DNA of 15,610 nt from positions 1 through 15,610 of the forward strand of contig CAZYPV010000074.1 of assembly GCA_964649515.1 (NCBI GenBank), in the 5' to 3' direction. The notes beneath the pieces were generated by a model. The model was given only the letters and a program-made list of their open reading frames with translations, ran no database searches and was not told the DNA's origin. The position numbers and the translations under genes were made by a program. This stretch comes from CALKGK01 sp964649515. Lineage in GTDB: Bacteria; Bacteroidota; Bacteroidia; Flavobacteriales_D; Sanyastnellaceae. Positions 14,099 through 15,610 of this stretch are shown here, one piece after another (the first letter of the stretch is position 1; every line of letters starts with the position of its first letter).

Positions 14099-15610
14099 TT
14101 AGTTCATTATCACCAATTTCTTTGTTACCACAGTATCGTTCATCGTGATGTACACTAAGTACGTACCTGCGGCTAAATGGTTCAGGTTCATGAGTTGTTC
14201 GTGCTTGCTTCCTTCAACGATAAAGGCTTCCGTCATCAAGCTACGACCCATACCGTCCGTAATGCGTACTTCAACAATTTCTACTTCTTCCTGAAGGTTA
14301 TTCAATGAAATGTTCAAGAAATCACCTGTATTTGGGTTCGGGTAGATGCTGGTTTCAGTAATGATTTGACTTTCGATCTTCTCGTTCTCCATCATTTCAT
14401 TAGCAACAATCACATCGCCCTGAATACCGGCAGGTCCAACAATGGTGATCTCTTCAGTTTCACCATACACAGATTCCTGACCGTTATCAAATACTGGCTT
14501 CACCTGAACGTTGAACACTCCACCTTCAGCTACAACACCCTCAAGTGCATCAATGATGCGAACAAAGGTAGATGAAGTGGTGGTCGTGTATTCAACCGGC
14601 AACTCTGCAACATCTGTTCTTGTGAATCTCCAAGTATAAGCTACTGCGCTACATGCATACTGGTTTGTTCTAATGTAGTTACCAGGGAAATGCGGACCGT
14701 GATTCGCTGAGTTGTCTGAAGCTCTCATTTTTACAGTAGGAGCATCTACAATGGTAATTTCACACGGTTCGTCGTTGGCCACAATAACCATTTCGTTATT
14801 TCCAGCTCCATCTTCCATGAAGTAAACCGACTCGATCTCCACATCATAAACATCTCCAAACAACAATCCTTCAATGTTCGCCAAAGTGATGAAGGTCGAA
14901 GACTGTGGCTCAGAAGAGTAGGTCAAACCTGTGTTTTGTGAAGTGAAGTTGAAGATATAAGCATTCGAATAAACGAAGTCTGCCTTAAACGTTTGGCACA
15001 AGTTGTATGTTCCAGAAGGATAATCGCAGCGTGTATCTCTGAAGGTTTGTACACAAATGTTGAAGAAGGCGTCTTCCGTGATTTCTTCCATGCTTGCAAC
15101 TCTGATGTAGTATGTGTTACCCGCAGTGAGGTTCCCCACCATGAACACTTCGTTACCTACACCATCGTTTGCATCCTCATAGGCTAGATCATTGATTCCT
15201 AGAACTGGCTGTAGACTTGAGTCAAACAATTCAATAGCACAGTTGAAGTCTGTTGTTTCCACAGTAATCTGGTTTCCTGAAGAGAATGGAACAAACTCAT
15301 ACCACAATCCAGGGAATTCAGTGGCATAAACCGCTTCGTTCGCTACAATGGTTGCCAAATTCATGTTTTCATTGTCTATACCGTTACATCCAGTTCCAGG
15401 ACCGGCTGCGATGCTCAAACCTACTGACTCTGCCAATGCTGGTACATCGTTCAATGTGCTGTAAACACAAAGCGTATTGTCACTGATGGTAGCAGTGGCG
15501 TCGTAATTGGTAGCTGTTTCATCGGTACATCCGATACATGAATAATCACATCCCTCATTTAATGTAGCTTCTGGGTTGAAGTTACAAGCATCAGCATCCG
15601 TACAGCCTGC
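14099..15610 (-). CDS. T9SS-sorted secreted multidomain protein, N-terminus beyond window
   Basis: The frame is open from the window edge to the stop, giving 503 visible residues; the true N-terminus lies outside. Residues 2-51 contain two tandem GCTD units, the first GCTDADACNFNPEATLNEGC and the second GCTDETATNYDATA with a closing CVYS, a repeat common in Bacteroidetes secreted proteins. Next is a beta-sandwich-like region with WYEFVPFSSGNQITVET and YYIRVAS, similar to pre-peptidase C-terminal or Ig-like modules, then two more beta-rich segments. Residues 418-503 form a type A T9SS sorting domain with SIYPNPNTG, GMGRS, LAAGTYLVYI and a terminal TKKLVIMN. The protein should therefore be exported through type IX secretion and attached to or released from the cell surface. 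A terminator follows the stop codon. An apparent start at 15454 is an internal TTG codon. Confidence 0.9.
   Translation of the reverse strand, partial: AGCTDADACNFNPEATLNEGCDYSCIGCTDETATNYDATATISDNTLCVYSTLNDVPALAESVGLSIAAGPGTGCNGIDNENMNLATIVANEAVYATEFPGLWYEFVPFSSGNQITVETTDFNCAIELFDSSLQPVLGINDLAYEDANDGVGNEVFMVGNLTAGNTYYIRVASMEEITEDAFFNICVQTFRDTRCDYPSGTYNLCQTFKADFVYSNAYIFNFTSQNTGLTYSSEPQSSTFITLANIEGLLFGDVYDVEIESVYFMEDGAGNNEMVIVANDEPCEITIVDAPTVKMRASDNSANHGPHFPGNYIRTNQYACSAVAYTWRFTRTDVAELPVEYTTTTSSTFVRIIDALEGVVAEGGVFNVQVKPVFDNGQESVYGETEEITIVGPAGIQGDVIVANEMMENEKIESQIITETSIYPNPNTGDFLNISLNNLQEEVEIVEVRITDGMGRSLMTEAFIVEGSKHEQLMNLNHLAAGTYLVYITMNDTVVTKKLVIMN

Noticed and set aside
15452..15454. TTG start of the T9SS protein
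   Set aside because: The same frame stays open to the window edge and encodes recognisable cysteine repeat units upstream, so this is an internal leucine codon.

Overview
The window looks like a scaffold from a free-living member of the Bacteroidetes (Flavobacteriales-like), probably a metagenome or draft assembly. Three things point there. A large partial protein at the right edge ends in a type IX secretion (T9SS) type A sorting domain and carries tandem 'GCTD..A.N' units. Many short secreted proteins have signal peptides ending in A-Q or A-G. A promoter upstream of a MarR gene fits the Bacteroidetes TTG / TAnnTTTG consensus. GC content is moderate. Two runs of exactly 100 N (2260-2359 and 13572-13671) are scaffold gaps of probably unknown length. 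Each lies inside an apparent gene, so those two genes are reported as separate pieces.

Left edge (1-512): no gene. It holds three copies of a roughly 110-bp direct repeat and, between copies 2 and 3, a compact element with terminal inverted repeats and three internal hairpins. Next, on the minus strand (3826 down to 513), is a tight cluster: a small secreted protein with an acidic tail, an ATP-grasp-like protein whose motif order suggests circular permutation, an AstE/aspartoacylase-type zinc hydrolase (the gap falls between these last two, so they may be one fused protein), and a TauE/SafE-type permease. A membrane-anchored MutS-family ATPase follows (5799 to 4012).

Middle (5800-7063): the mutS-like gene is divergent from a MarR regulator, which is followed by a secreted YceI-family protein. 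The short intergenic region carries a perfect palindrome and a promoter so close to the marR start codon that the mRNA may be nearly leaderless. A symmetrical terminator ends this unit and the converging one. The converging minus-strand unit (9280 to 7068) encodes a peroxiredoxin-like protein, a nitroreductase, a small single-span membrane protein and an outer-membrane beta-barrel protein. The last three are chained by 4-nt stop/start overlaps.

Right half: a plus-strand operon (9373-13174) encodes a secreted MORN-repeat protein with a TonB-C-like end, a short-chain dehydrogenase and a secreted M28 zinc peptidase, again linked by ATGA overlaps. It converges on a gap-interrupted secreted protein of unknown function (13913 to 13179). 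After a 185-bp intergenic region with an inverted repeat and a strong terminator comes the N-terminally truncated T9SS cargo protein (15610 to 14099).

No tRNA, rRNA, CRISPR array or transposase gene was found. The most unusual items are the permuted ATP-grasp/zinc hydrolase/permease cluster, the multi-hairpin element among the left-edge repeats, the membrane-anchored MutS homologue and the palindrome-overlapped marR promoter.
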